From: UBA4781 sp963674975
Lineage (GTDB): Bacteria; Chloroflexota; Anaerolineae; Anaerolineales; Anaerolineaceae
DNA: 64,000 nt
Assembly: GCA_963674975.1 (NCBI GenBank)
Contig: OY771913.1
Location: forward strand, 1,612,001-1,676,000
Direction of reading: 5' to 3'
Positions within the stretch are counted from its first letter, which is position 1. The number at the start of each line of letters is the position of its first letter. Positions 33,879 through 42,166 of the stretch are shown here, in pieces. Under the pieces are notes generated by a model, which saw only the letters and a list, made by a program, of their open reading frames with translations, had not been told where the DNA came from and ran no database searches. A program made the translations under genes and the position numbers.

Positions 33879-34277
33879 ATGGAAATACCTAGACACTGGA
33901 GATTACAAAAACAACGCCTTGCCCTGGTGGGCGAGGTTTGCCCGCACTGCCACGCCAAGATCTTCCCCGCGCGGGATGTATGCCCCGAATGCGGCGGAGA
34001 AGCCAAGACGGCTTTCAAGTTCAGCGGCAAGGGCGAAGTTTATTCATTTACAACATTACACAGCGTTCCGGCTGGCTTTGAAGAGAATGCCCCTTATACG
34101 GTGGCACTGGTTAAATTGGAAGAAGGTCCCATCATCACCGCACAGCTCACCGATGTGGGCGAAAAGGAAGTGAAGATCGGTATGCCGGTGGAAATGGTCA
34201 CCCGCCGCATCCGCCAGGATGGCGACGAACGAGGTATGCTGATCTATGGATATAAGTTTAGACCGGCAATGAGTTAA
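33879..34277 (+). CDS. DUF35 zinc-ribbon/OB-fold protein of the HMG-CoA synthase complex
   Basis: A 132-residue protein. The zinc ribbon is VCPHCHAKIFPARDVCPEC (about 24-42). An OB-fold follows (FSGKGEVYSFTTLHSVPAGF, then GPIITAQLTDVGEKEVKIGM). In methanogenic archaea a DUF35 protein bridges thiolase and HMG-CoA synthase and shares a CoA channel, which drives the unfavourable thiolase step. The gene order here suggests the same complex. A GGAG lies nine bases before the ATG. It is the last gene of the mevalonate cluster and is closed by a strong terminator. Mevalonate kinase and later genes are not in the window. Confidence 0.9.
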   Translation: MEIPRHWRLQKQRLALVGEVCPHCHAKIFPARDVCPECGGEAKTAFKFSGKGEVYSFTTLHSVPAGFEENAPYTVALVKLEEGPIITAQLTDVGEKEVKIGMPVEMVTRRIRQDGDERGMLIYGYKFRPAMS

Positions 34278-34322
34278 AGAACTTGTTGGATGGATAGATA
34301 ATCTATTCATACAGAAAAATCA

Positions 34323-34347
34323 AAAAGCCCTCTAATGAGGGCTTTTT
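34323..34347 (+). terminator. intrinsic terminator of the mevalonate cluster
   Basis: AAAAGCCCTC, loop TAAT and GAGGGCTTTT form a ten-base-pair hairpin running into six T residues, 45 bases after the DUF35 stop codon. Confidence 0.9.
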
Positions 34348-34450
34348 TGATATATAAATAGATTTGTAGATAAAATTATTTTTTTAAAGAGGATTATCCT
34401 GAAAGAAATTTTATGGTTTTTATTAACCTATAAAGAGGGAATTATCATAC

Positions 34451-35317
34451 ATGATTTTTAGATTACTTAGTGAATTAATAATGAGTATTTTAAACGAATT
34501 GAATAATAGGGAAAAAGCAATTTTAATTTGGTTTATTCTTTTTTTTATATGGGTCTTATTTAAAAAAGAATCTCGTCGGGCATTTCGAAAATTTCTTAAA
34601 GCTTTCCTTGAAAAGAAGATCGTTTTTTCATTATTAGCTATGCTATTTTATATCTTTCTAGTTATCAAATTATTAAAGAAAGTTGGTATCTGGGATGTGT
34701 CTGCATTAAAAGATACCGTTTTTTGGATATTAGGATCTGCTTTTACTATGTATTTGAATATAAGTGATGTTTCACGGGACAACGGTTATTTTAAAAAAAT
34801 GATAGTTGAAAATTTCAAATTCAGTTTGATACTCGAATTTATAGTAAATTTATATTCCTTCAGCCTTGTGGCTGAATTAATTGTAATGCCAATGATTGTT
34901 TTAACAATACTGCTTAATGCTTTCGTAGAATCAAAACAAGAATATTGGCGAATTAAAAAACCCCTTACATTCATTCTTGGATTATTTGGCCTAATTTTAC
35001 TTAGCTTTTCAGTCGGAGAAATTATCTCTGATTTTAATAATTTTGCTACGTTTAAAAATTTAAGGGATTTCTCTTTACCGGTTTTATTATCAACTACCTT
35101 ATTACCTTTTATTTATATTATGGCTTTAGCTATGCAATATGAGACGCTTTTTGTTCGAATAGATATTGCTAATAAGAATGTAAATATTACTAAATATGTA
35201 AAAAAGAAAGTCCTTGTCTCTTGTCATATTAATTTATTAAAGTTGAATAAAGTATCGAAAAAAGCTGGTTACCCCAAATTAATAAATCGAAATGATTATT
35301 TAAAATGGATAAACTAG
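34451..35317 (+). CDS. unrecognised AT-rich membrane protein
   Basis: A 288-residue polytopic protein with six or seven hydrophobic helices (for example ILIWFILFFIWVLF, VFSLLAMLFYIFLVIKLL, VAELIVMPMIVLTILLNAF, PLTFILGLFGLILLSFSV, LPVLLSTTLLPFIYIMALA). The C-terminal 60 residues are soluble and Lys/Asn-rich. No transporter or enzyme motif is visible. Base composition is far more AT-rich than the mevalonate genes just upstream, which suggests transfer. An ATG at 34481 is an alternative start. Together with the downstream HExxH protein it forms a small accessory patch of unknown purpose. A defence or toxin-immunity role is possible but not supported by a motif. Confidence 0.72.
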   Translation: MIFRLLSELIMSILNELNNREKAILIWFILFFIWVLFKKESRRAFRKFLKAFLEKKIVFSLLAMLFYIFLVIKLLKKVGIWDVSALKDTVFWILGSAFTMYLNISDVSRDNGYFKKMIVENFKFSLILEFIVNLYSFSLVAELIVMPMIVLTILLNAFVESKQEYWRIKKPLTFILGLFGLILLSFSVGEIISDFNNFATFKNLRDFSLPVLLSTTLLPFIYIMALAMQYETLFVRIDIANKNVNITKYVKKKVLVSCHINLLKLNKVSKKAGYPKLINRNDYLKWIN

Positions 35318-35683
35318 ACGAGTAGATGATTTAAATAAGAAGCAAAAAAATATAAGGTGGATTGCAATCTTATTAAAAATATGGATTGGATGTGTATCGC
35401 GAAGAAATGAAGAAGATTTTTAATATTAAGATAAATTTTCGCAGAGAATATATAAAAATGTCAGAGAATAGCCCAGCATTAAATTTAGTTGATAGCGTCT
35501 GTGCAACTCGTTATAAATGTTGTTCGCTGAAATGGTGATGTAATAAATACATAGTTTTACCACTGTTGCTTAGTTATACTGTTAGCAAGTTCACCATTGA
35601 ACATTAGTAATTTTTGAGGTGATATTCTGGAAATAATTGTTGAGATAGGAACGCAAAAGAATCAAGAACAAATTTGTGAAGAA
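35318..35683. other. AT-rich gap without a clear gene
   Basis: All frames are broken by stops. Near the right end a good ribosome site, GAGGTGAT at 35616-35623, precedes a CTG at 35627 that is in frame with the HExxH protein. Part of this gap may therefore be coding from a non-canonical start. A short inverted repeat TTGCT/AGCAA lies near 35570-35590. Nothing else is recognised. Confidence 0.5.
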
Positions 35684-36505
35684 TTGAAGCTATTCTCGTT
35701 GATAGCCTCGCATTCTAATAACATCGATAATGTTTCTATGGTCATAGTGCCTAGGGACTTCGATGCAAAGATAAATGAGCTTCAAGGAACTTCTAATTAC
35801 AAATCAAGTAGGGGAGTTATTGCATTGGCAAGAAATATAAATCTAAAAGACAATGATGTAATTGTTTTATCTCCTCTCTTATACATATCAAAAAATATTG
35901 ATACACAAGTGCGTTTATTTTTCTATTTACATGAAATTGCTCACACTATCAATAGAAAGCTATTTCCTAAATTATTAGATAACTCAAATAGCGAAGTAAT
36001 CTATTTAGAAAATCTTTATACTCTTTTTGATGAGTATGTTGCTGATCGTTTTGCTCTTGAAATTTTTGTGGATGTGTTTCCTATAAAGACTTCCCAGTGG
36101 ATTAAATTTATTAGTGATTATGCAGTAGGGTTTTCCTCAATAGTTAACAATTCTGAATACTATAAAAGAATAAAAAAGGAGATTGCATTTTTTCGACGAC
36201 ATGGAGACAGCAAACTTTTCTTAAAAAATATTCATGAAGATTTTCATAGTGTTGCAATCAGTATTGATCACGCATTCGCAATTTCTGACCACGATTCAAA
36301 AATACTATCATTGACTGCATTATTACAATCTCATTTCGTAAATAAAAAAACCATTGCTTTAATGGTTTTTTATAAAACTAAATATAAAGAACATGTTTAT
36401 GATATAAACAGTGGATTTGACTTAGTAGTTGAATTCATGACAAACTTTGGAATGAAATTTAAAAATATTCCTGAAGGTACATGGTGTCAAGTACTAGATA
36501 TATAG
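35684..36505 (+). CDS. HExxH metallopeptidase-like protein (ImmA/IrrE-like layout)
   Basis: A 273-residue AT-rich protein. It carries a zinc motif FYLHEIAHTIN (His83, Glu84, His87) and, about 30 residues on, FDEYVADRFALEIF, whose Glu-x-x-Ala-Asp pattern is the third-ligand motif of ImmA/IrrE and related gluzincins. No helix-turn-helix domain is attached, so a regulator partner would be separate. The given start is TTG without a good ribosome site. The frame continues 19 codons upstream to a CTG seven bases behind GAGG, and that extension (EIIVEIGTQKNQ) looks coding. ImmA-type peptidases cleave repressors in mobile elements and toxin-antitoxin settings. A target here is unknown. Confidence 0.7.
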   Translation: MKLFSLIASHSNNIDNVSMVIVPRDFDAKINELQGTSNYKSSRGVIALARNINLKDNDVIVLSPLLYISKNIDTQVRLFFYLHEIAHTINRKLFPKLLDNSNSEVIYLENLYTLFDEYVADRFALEIFVDVFPIKTSQWIKFISDYAVGFSSIVNNSEYYKRIKKEIAFFRRHGDSKLFLKNIHEDFHSVAISIDHAFAISDHDSKILSLTALLQSHFVNKKTIALMVFYKTKYKEHVYDINSGFDLVVEFMTNFGMKFKNIPEGTWCQVLDI

Positions 36506-36711
36506 TTCTAGGCTTGGCTAATGTGACGCGTAATTAACACAAAGAGTTTTATATATATTCAGAAATTGCGTTATGCTATTATTAATGTCTTCCATAATTA
36601 TCTCAATGTAGGTAGCAAGGATCAATAGATTGGCAGTCTCGCATTTGATATACGAACCAAGTTGAATGTATAGGTATTAATCTCGGCAAGTTTTTTAGAG
36701 ATGAAACACTG

Positions 36712-36737
36712 AAAAGCTCTCAATTCGAGAGCTTTTT
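36712..36737 (+). terminator. intrinsic terminator
   Basis: AAAAGCTCTC, loop AATTC and GAGAGCTTTTT form a ten-base-pair stem followed by T-rich sequence. It lies 206 bases after the HExxH gene and 60 before the DUF559 gene. The gap between 36506 and 36711 shows no gene. Confidence 0.8.
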
Positions 36738-36796
36738 GTTTTTAATTTGTCGCGTGACTATAATTAGCAAAAACAGGCGGGAAGAAAGAAGGGGAA

Positions 36797-37537
36797 GTGA
36801 GAAATTATTCTATGGATGATTATCCGGTGGGTTCAAAACGCTATTGTGAAAGTGATCTTGAGGTAGTAACGGAGATGTTATGGGAGCAGTTTCCCAATGG
36901 GCGGCTAGACGGCTATTTTTTCAAGAAAAAATGCAGAATGGGTGATTTTCGGGTCGATTTTTATTGTCCGAAGAAAAAACTGGTGATCATTATCAGCGAT
37001 GATACCGCTTTTTTTAATGATTATTATTCCGATCTTTTCGGGCACCTGTATCAGCAGGGTTTTCGGGTTGTCATGTTCCCTGAAAAAGATGTTAAAGAAA
37101 ATCTATTGTGGGTGGTCGAGACGATCCATATTTTATTGAGACTCCCCAGAAAGGAGCATGCCTCCCCTGGAGGAACTCCGGGGGAGGGAGGAGGGGGCAA
37201 GAAAAGAGAATTGATAGAGCGGGCAAGAGAAATGCGTAGAAATCCAACACAAGCCGAAGATGCTCTCTGGAAGGTATTACGCAAGAAAAATCTGGAAGGA
37301 TATGGGTTTCGAAGGCAGCATCCCATGGGTAACTACATTGTTGATTTCTACTGTCCTGAAAAAAGGTTAGTTATTGAAGTCGATGGCGGACAGTATTCTG
37401 AACAGGAAGAACAGGATGCAGAACGTTCTCGCTATTTAGAATCACGAGGCTGTCGTGTAATTCGATTTTGGAATAATGAGGTTTTGAAAAATATGGATGG
37501 AGTTATTGAAATAATTCTGAATGAACTGAATAAATAA
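36797..37537 (+). CDS. tandem DUF559 (Vsr-like) protein, N-terminal copy degenerate
   Basis: A 246-residue protein made of two DUF559 units, a restriction-endonuclease-like fold related to Vsr. The C-terminal unit (about 140-246) keeps the usual motifs: RNPTQAEDALWKVLR, FRRQHPMGNYIVDFYC, LVIEVDGGQY with the acidic pair, and VIRFWNNEVLKN. The N-terminal unit keeps FRVDFYCPKKKLVI but continues IISDDTAF, so the EVDG acidic residues are lost, and RFWNNE is replaced by VMFPEKD. The linker (HASPGGTPGEGGGGKK) is encoded by a CTCCCC/GGGGAG palindrome like those behind the gene. Start is GTG 36797 or ATG 36812. Function of DUF559 proteins is largely unknown. Confidence 0.83.
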   Translation: MRNYSMDDYPVGSKRYCESDLEVVTEMLWEQFPNGRLDGYFFKKKCRMGDFRVDFYCPKKKLVIIISDDTAFFNDYYSDLFGHLYQQGFRVVMFPEKDVKENLLWVVETIHILLRLPRKEHASPGGTPGEGGGGKKRELIERAREMRRNPTQAEDALWKVLRKKNLEGYGFRRQHPMGNYIVDFYCPEKRLVIEVDGGQYSEQEEQDAERSRYLESRGCRVIRFWNNEVLKNMDGVIEIILNELNK

Positions 37538-37594
37538 CCCCCTCCCACCCTCCCCCAAAATCCACAGACGGATTTTAGGGGAGGAGTTGAATAA
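37537..37594. repeat. palindromic repeat directly behind the DUF559 gene, copy 1
   Basis: It starts at the stop codon with a C-rich lead (CCCCCTCCCACCCTCCCCC) and forms a hairpin from CTCCCCCAAAATCC (37550-37563) and GGATTTTAGGGGAG (37570-37583). A diverged direct copy lies about 125 bases on. The same arms appear inside the coding linker of the gene. It can also work as a terminator-like structure. Confidence 0.75.
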
Positions 37595-37660
37595 AAAGTG
37601 TTGCGGTAAAAAGATATTAAATTCCAAAACTCTTTGTTTTTGAAAGGGTGGTTTATTAAT

Positions 37661-37718
37661 GACCCTCTCTCATCCTCCCCTAAAACATAAAGATGGACTT
37701 TAGGAGAGGAGTTTATTT
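37661..37718. repeat. palindromic repeat behind the DUF559 gene, copy 2
   Basis: Same layout as copy 1: a C-rich lead (GACCCTCTCTCATCCTCCCC), AAAAC and then a GGACTTTAGGAGAGGAGTTT arm. It is more diverged and its hairpin is weaker. The 66 bases between the copies contain nothing recognisable. Confidence 0.65.
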
Positions 37719-37827
37719 GACTTCCAAAAGTAAATCTATATAATTTCTTCAGATTGTAATGAAGCGGATTATTTTTACTGAGGATTAACCTTAATATTTT
37801 CAATAATTCAGAATACGGAGAGCATCA

Positions 37828-38340
37828 ATGCCTGAACTCGTCACACTCACCTGTCCATCTTGCGGAGCGAAACTAGAAATAGGAGAAGATATTGAGCGAT
37901 TCGCGTGCAGTCATTGTGGAAATGAGCATATCGTAAAACGCAGCGGAGGAACTGTTTCGCTCATGCCCGTGTTGGAACAAATTAAAAAGGTTCGCGCGGG
38001 TGTTGATAAAACTGCCTCGGAGCTGGCGATCAAGCGCTTGAAAGAAGAAATAAGAGAAATTCAAGCAAGAATGCCGGCTGTTGAGGAAGGATGTTTTACT
38101 AAAGTCATGAATTGGTTTATGGGGCTCTTTGTTTTGGCGACACTGGGCGCCATCTTAACTGGGGATTGGGGGAATATTATTGGAGCATCTGCGCTTCTGA
38201 TTGGCTCTATTACTATTGGGTATTTCATTCGAAAGAAAGAAGATGCATCTATGGCAGAGAAAAGAAAGCCTTATATTGATGCGATTGCTCAACGAAAAAT
38301 AGAACTTGAAAAACACGAAAAGATCGTCAGAGGGGAATGA
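37828..38340 (+). CDS. zinc-ribbon membrane protein of unknown function
   Basis: A 170-residue protein. An N-terminal zinc ribbon (LTCPSCGAKLEIGEDIERFACSHCG written as two CxxC pairs, residues 8-32) is followed by a helical segment (ELAIKRLKEEIREIQARM) and two membrane helices (MNWFMGLFVLATLGAILTG and IIGASALLIGSITIGYFI). A charged C-terminal helix ends in Lys/Glu. Such zinc-ribbon plus two-helix proteins are common and uncharacterised. GGAGA lies upstream of the ATG. It stands alone between the DUF559 repeats and a HEAT-like gene. Confidence 0.75.
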   Translation: MPELVTLTCPSCGAKLEIGEDIERFACSHCGNEHIVKRSGGTVSLMPVLEQIKKVRAGVDKTASELAIKRLKEEIREIQARMPAVEEGCFTKVMNWFMGLFVLATLGAILTGDWGNIIGASALLIGSITIGYFIRKKEDASMAEKRKPYIDAIAQRKIELEKHEKIVRGE

Positions 38341-38532
38341 TACCTGTTTACGGATCACACCAGCGGATAATTCTTACAGATAGACCTTTTTAATTGAAAA
38401 CATCAATTCTATTTAATATAGAATAATTAAAGAGTTTAAGGCATTGAAAGGATTATTTTTTACGAACATTAATGTTGCCTGTTGCATTACCAATGTGTTC
38501 TGGGGTATTAGGTTGTATTTCGGGAGGAAGAT

Positions 38533-39159
38533 ATGTCTATACTAAGTCAATTATCATCGCAGCTCGGTGACCGCACGGAGAGTTCGAACGGGCAGGTGGT
38601 TAGAAAGTGCATGGACGATCCTGCCCTATTGAAAGAAATTGCTGCCGGGCTGGAGGAAAAAGATGCGGCGCTGCTGGGTGACTGCCTGGAGGTATTCACC
38701 CAGGTGTCAGAGCAGCAGCCTGCATGGGTTGCCCCTTTTGCGAAGAAGGTGGTGCCGTTTCTCACCCACAAGAACACCCGCGTGCGCTGGGAAGCCATGC
38801 ATAGCATGGCAAATATTTCAACGCTGGTGCCTGAATTGATCCAGCCCTTGCTGCCCGACTTGGCGGAGATCATTCGCACCGATAAAAGCATTATCGTGCG
38901 GGATTATGCGGTGGATGTCGTGGCAAATTATGCGTTTGTGGATAAAGCGGCAGCCGAACAAGCCTATCCTATTCTCAAGGAAGCCTTGAGCGTGTGGGAA
39001 GGAAGACATGCCGGGCATGCGTTGAAGGGATTGACGAATGTGGCTGTGCAGGTTCCTGCCCTTTGTCCTGAACTGCTGGCGATCGCAGAAGGCTATTTGG
39101 ATCATAAACGCAAGGTTGTCGTAAAAGCAGCCAAAGGGTTGTTAAAAGCAGCACATTAA
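38533..39159 (+). CDS. HEAT-repeat-like helical protein
   Basis: A 208-residue all-helical protein built of about five HEAT-type units. These are seen in PFAKKVVPFLTHKNTRVRWEA, MHSMANISTLVPELIQPLL, DKSIIVRDYAVDVVANYAF and DHKRKVVVKAAKGLLKAA. HEAT scaffolds bind proteins or nucleic acid. No catalytic motif is visible. A GGAGG lies before the ATG. It is followed 23 bases on by a small conserved gene and may be co-transcribed with it. Another HEAT-like protein of similar size is at 54.1-54.7 kb, but the two are not evidently close paralogues. Confidence 0.75.
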   Translation: MSILSQLSSQLGDRTESSNGQVVRKCMDDPALLKEIAAGLEEKDAALLGDCLEVFTQVSEQQPAWVAPFAKKVVPFLTHKNTRVRWEAMHSMANISTLVPELIQPLLPDLAEIIRTDKSIIVRDYAVDVVANYAFVDKAAAEQAYPILKEALSVWEGRHAGHALKGLTNVAVQVPALCPELLAIAEGYLDHKRKVVVKAAKGLLKAAH

Positions 39160-39182
39160 CTATCAGACCACTAAAGGAGAAA

Positions 39183-39683
39183 ATGAACATGGATTCACTT
39201 CAAGAGAGCATGCAGGTATTTCGAAAGCAGCTGCAGGAAGGCACTACCCAGAAAGCCTATCGGGGATTGATGGAATACATCATGAACCTGAAGACTGCAC
39301 TAAAGAAAAAATACCCTGATTATGCTGTATCGAGCAGCCTGTATGCTGGGTACATGGACATGACCTATTTTTCTTTCACGCCCCCGTCGTTAAAGGACCG
39401 AAATCTGAAGATTGCTATCGTCTTTAGCTATGATACTTTCCGCTTCGAGGTCTGGCTGGGCGGATACAACAAGCAGGTTCAGGAAGAATACTGGAAGCTG
39501 TTCAAGCAGAGTGATTGGAAGAAATATCATCTCGTACCCGGGACAGAAGGCTTTGATTCCATTCTGGAAAATACTCTGGTTGAGAATCCTGATTTCGATC
39601 GACCGGATGAATTGACAAAGCACATTGAAGAAAAGACCATGCTGTTTATTAATGATGTGATTGAATTCCTGTCGGGATGTTAA
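39183..39683 (+). CDS. small conserved protein (DUF7000-like), unknown function
   Basis: A 166-residue soluble protein. Recognisable parts are AYRGLMEYIMNLKTALKKKY, AGYMDMTYFSFTPP and KIAIVFSYDTFRFEVWLGG, then a C-terminal helix after DELTKHIEEKTMLFINDVIE. I recall similar proteins grouped as DUF7000, but that label is tentative. AAAGGAGA lies before tandem starts ATG 39183 and ATG 39189. It sits between a HEAT-like gene and a DUF1801 gene on the same strand. Confidence 0.7.
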   Translation: MNMDSLQESMQVFRKQLQEGTTQKAYRGLMEYIMNLKTALKKKYPDYAVSSSLYAGYMDMTYFSFTPPSLKDRNLKIAIVFSYDTFRFEVWLGGYNKQVQEEYWKLFKQSDWKKYHLVPGTEGFDSILENTLVENPDFDRPDELTKHIEEKTMLFINDVIEFLSGC

Positions 39684-39724
39684 TTTCTTCTTCCAATTCT
39701 ATATAATAAAAATTGGATGGAAGT

Positions 39725-40108
39725 ATGAAGACATTAAAAAACCGAATGCTCACGGTTGATGAATATATCGCCGGCTTTCCGCAGGATGTGCAGGAGATCC
39801 TGAATGAATTGAGGGCGGTCATCAAAACTGCGGCACCGCAGGCGGAGGAGAAGATCAGCTACCAGATGCCGGCTTTTTATTTTCATGGGAATCTGGTCTA
39901 TTTCGCTGCTTATAAAAAGCATATCGGCTTTTATCCCACATCCAGCGGGATCGAGCATTTCAAAAAGGAATTGGCAGGCTATGAGGTTTCCAAAGGAGCA
40001 GTGCGGTTTCCATTGGGTAAACCTATACCCCTTGATCTGGTCCGCCGCATGGTGGATTTTCGAGTGCGGGAGAATATGGAAAAGTTAAGAATAAAGAAAA
40101 AGTTGTAG
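39725..40108 (+). CDS. DUF1801 / YdhG-like family protein
   Basis: A 127-residue protein of the DUF1801 fold. Motifs are VDEYIAGFPQDVQEILNELR, APQAEEKISYQMPAFYFHG, VYFAAYKKHIGFYPT and GAVRFPLGKPIPLDLVRRMV. In some Firmicutes a relative (YdhG/Fra) acts as an iron chaperone. Many others are uncharacterised. The start at 39725 was preferred to an ATG four codons earlier because GGA lies at a better distance. It is small, cytoplasmic and probably monocistronic or the end of the preceding small cluster. Confidence 0.82.
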   Translation: MKTLKNRMLTVDEYIAGFPQDVQEILNELRAVIKTAAPQAEEKISYQMPAFYFHGNLVYFAAYKKHIGFYPTSSGIEHFKKELAGYEVSKGAVRFPLGKPIPLDLVRRMVDFRVRENMEKLRIKKKL

Positions 40109-40244
40109 ATTCTGTTCTTTTTCCTGAAAAATTCCCCAGATGTCTGATATGTCTGATTGCCTGCAATCTATAAAATAAGGATAGATTTTTTTACTGAATT
40201 AAAGAAATAGTCAATTCACTACTTATGAAAGAGGAGCAGCAGAG

Positions 40245-41195
40245 ATGAAAACTGGTTGGAGCTTACAACATTTCGGTGGGATCATGATCATATTGCTGCT
40301 GACAGGCTGCAGTGCGGCTGGAAAAATGCAGAAAATTTCAACAGATAATCCAGCAGGGGAAGAACGCATTGCCTTTTATTCGGATAGGGACGGCAATCCT
40401 GAAATTTATATGATCGCTCCGGATACTGGAGAAACTACACGATTGACAGACGACCCGGCGTTTGATGACAGTCCGGAACTTTCTCCGGATGGAAGCCGCA
40501 TTGTGTTTCTAACAGCACGCCATGATCCGCTTCCTGAATTTCCAAATTTAAAATATGAGATCTATATTATAGACATCGATGGAAGCAATCTAACTCGCCT
40601 GACGACTACCGATGCGGCTGAAGATCATCCGAGCTGGTCGCCTGATGGCGATCGTATTCTCTTTGATGCTGATTATGATCAAGATGGCTTGTATGAGATC
40701 TATGTCATGAATGCGGACGGCAGCAGCCTGACTCGTCTGACCTTCAATGAAACCAGCGATCAGTTCGCGGACTGGTCCCCCGATGGTGCCCGGATTGCTT
40801 ATTCTTCCTACAGCGCGGGAGATTGGGATATTTATGTGATGGATGTGGATGGCAGTAATCCCATCCAGCTAACCGACAGCGCGAACTGGGAATTATTTCC
40901 CGATTGGTCGCCGGATGGAGCTGAGATCGCTTTCAATGGACTGGTTCCACATTCAGGGAATACGGATATATTCGTCATGAACACCGATGGCAGTGAAGTA
41001 CGTCAGCTTACCGATGAACCTGGTTTTGATGAGAACCCAGCCTGGTCTCCGGATGGCAGTCAGATCATTTTTCAAACCAACCGCGACGGCAATTTTGAGA
41101 TCTATGTGATGAACGCGGATGGAAGCGAAGCGCACCCACTGGCTGTTCATGCTGCGGATGAGTTATGGCCTTCCTGGATAAGGATCAAGGAATAG
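40245..41195 (+). CDS. PD40/TolB-like beta-propeller lipoprotein
   Basis: A 316-residue lipoprotein. The signal ends in IILLLTGCSAAG. The body is six or seven PD40 repeats of TolB type with the recurring frames AFYSDRDGNPEIYMI, DIDGSNLTRLT and PSWSPDGDRILFDA. The repeat count is enough for one propeller. Such exported propellers in Chloroflexota are abundant and probably bind peptidoglycan or partner proteins. GAGG precedes the ATG. It lies eight bases upstream of the adenylyltransferase gene, which suggests an operon by spacing only. Confidence 0.87.
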   Translation: MKTGWSLQHFGGIMIILLLTGCSAAGKMQKISTDNPAGEERIAFYSDRDGNPEIYMIAPDTGETTRLTDDPAFDDSPELSPDGSRIVFLTARHDPLPEFPNLKYEIYIIDIDGSNLTRLTTTDAAEDHPSWSPDGDRILFDADYDQDGLYEIYVMNADGSSLTRLTFNETSDQFADWSPDGARIAYSSYSAGDWDIYVMDVDGSNPIQLTDSANWELFPDWSPDGAEIAFNGLVPHSGNTDIFVMNTDGSEVRQLTDEPGFDENPAWSPDGSQIIFQTNRDGNFEIYVMNADGSEAHPLAVHAADELWPSWIRIKE

Positions 41196-41202
41196 GTTTT
41201 TC

Positions 41203-42054
41203 ATGCGAACGGAACAGGAAATGTTCGATCTGATCTTACAAATCGCTCACCAAGATGAGCGTATCCGCGCGGTCATCCTGGAAGGCTCGCGTGCCAACCC
41301 CCATGCCCCCAGAGATATCCTGCAGGATTACGATGTTGTGTATATTGTCAGCGATCTGGCGCTTTTTGTAAAAGATCATACTTGGGTGAAGCGTTTCGGG
41401 GAACTGCTTATCATGCAGATGCCTGATGTGATGGGAAATCAGCCCAAGAATATACAAGGTCATTTTGCCTACCTGATGCAGTTTGCTGACAGCACGCGCA
41501 TCGATCTGAGTCTGTATACTCTGGAAGCATTCCAAAAACGAGGAATTGACAATTTGAGCGTGCTCCTGCTGGATAAAGATGGTGTTTTTGAGCCATTCCC
41601 ACCGGCGGATGAAAGCGATTATTTCCCCGAACCGCCCACACGAAAAGAATTTGATGACTGCTGCAACGAATTCTGGTGGGTGAGCACTTATGTTGCTAAA
41701 GGGCTGTGGCGGAAAGAGATCACCTACGCCCATTCCATGCTGGATGGGATCGTGCGAAAAGAATTGATGAAGCAGCTGACCTGGTATATCGGTATACGCA
41801 CCGAGTTCAAATGTAATCCCGGAAAAGAGGGGAAGTATTTTCAAAAATATCTGCCGTCAGAGACATGGGAACGCTTACTGCGCACTTATGCGGATGCCGA
41901 TCTGGAACATACCTGGGATGCACTTTTCACTATGACCGATCTGTTTGAATCCATTGCGGCACAGGTGGCGGAGTATTTTCATTTTGAATACCCGATTACT
42001 GAATATCAGCATGTGCGCTCTTTTTTAGAAAAGATAAAAAAACAACCTGCATAG
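41203..42054 (+). CDS. aminoglycoside 6-adenylyltransferase family protein
   Basis: A 283-residue nucleotidyltransferase of the ANT(6)/AadK family. The catalytic motif is VILEGSRANPHAPRDILQDYDVVYIV (given here as GSRA, then DYD), and the second Asp-containing strand is DSTRIDLSLYTLE. DEFWWVSTYVAKGLW-like and KGLWRKEITYAHSMLDGIVR helices are typical of the C-terminal domain. Such enzymes adenylylate streptomycin-type drugs. Chromosomal homologues in soil and sludge bacteria may have other substrates. Resistance cannot be concluded from sequence. It starts eight bases after the PD40 lipoprotein gene. Confidence 0.87.
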   Translation: MRTEQEMFDLILQIAHQDERIRAVILEGSRANPHAPRDILQDYDVVYIVSDLALFVKDHTWVKRFGELLIMQMPDVMGNQPKNIQGHFAYLMQFADSTRIDLSLYTLEAFQKRGIDNLSVLLLDKDGVFEPFPPADESDYFPEPPTRKEFDDCCNEFWWVSTYVAKGLWRKEITYAHSMLDGIVRKELMKQLTWYIGIRTEFKCNPGKEGKYFQKYLPSETWERLLRTYADADLEHTWDALFTMTDLFESIAAQVAEYFHFEYPITEYQHVRSFLEKIKKQPA

Positions 42055-42166
42055 ATACCTGAGTTTCAATACATGTCCTCAAACTTTTATTTTTATTTCA
42101 AATATGTTATAACTTCGAAGTTTATGACCCAAAATATTTTGAGATAAAAAGATCAGAGAGGTAACC

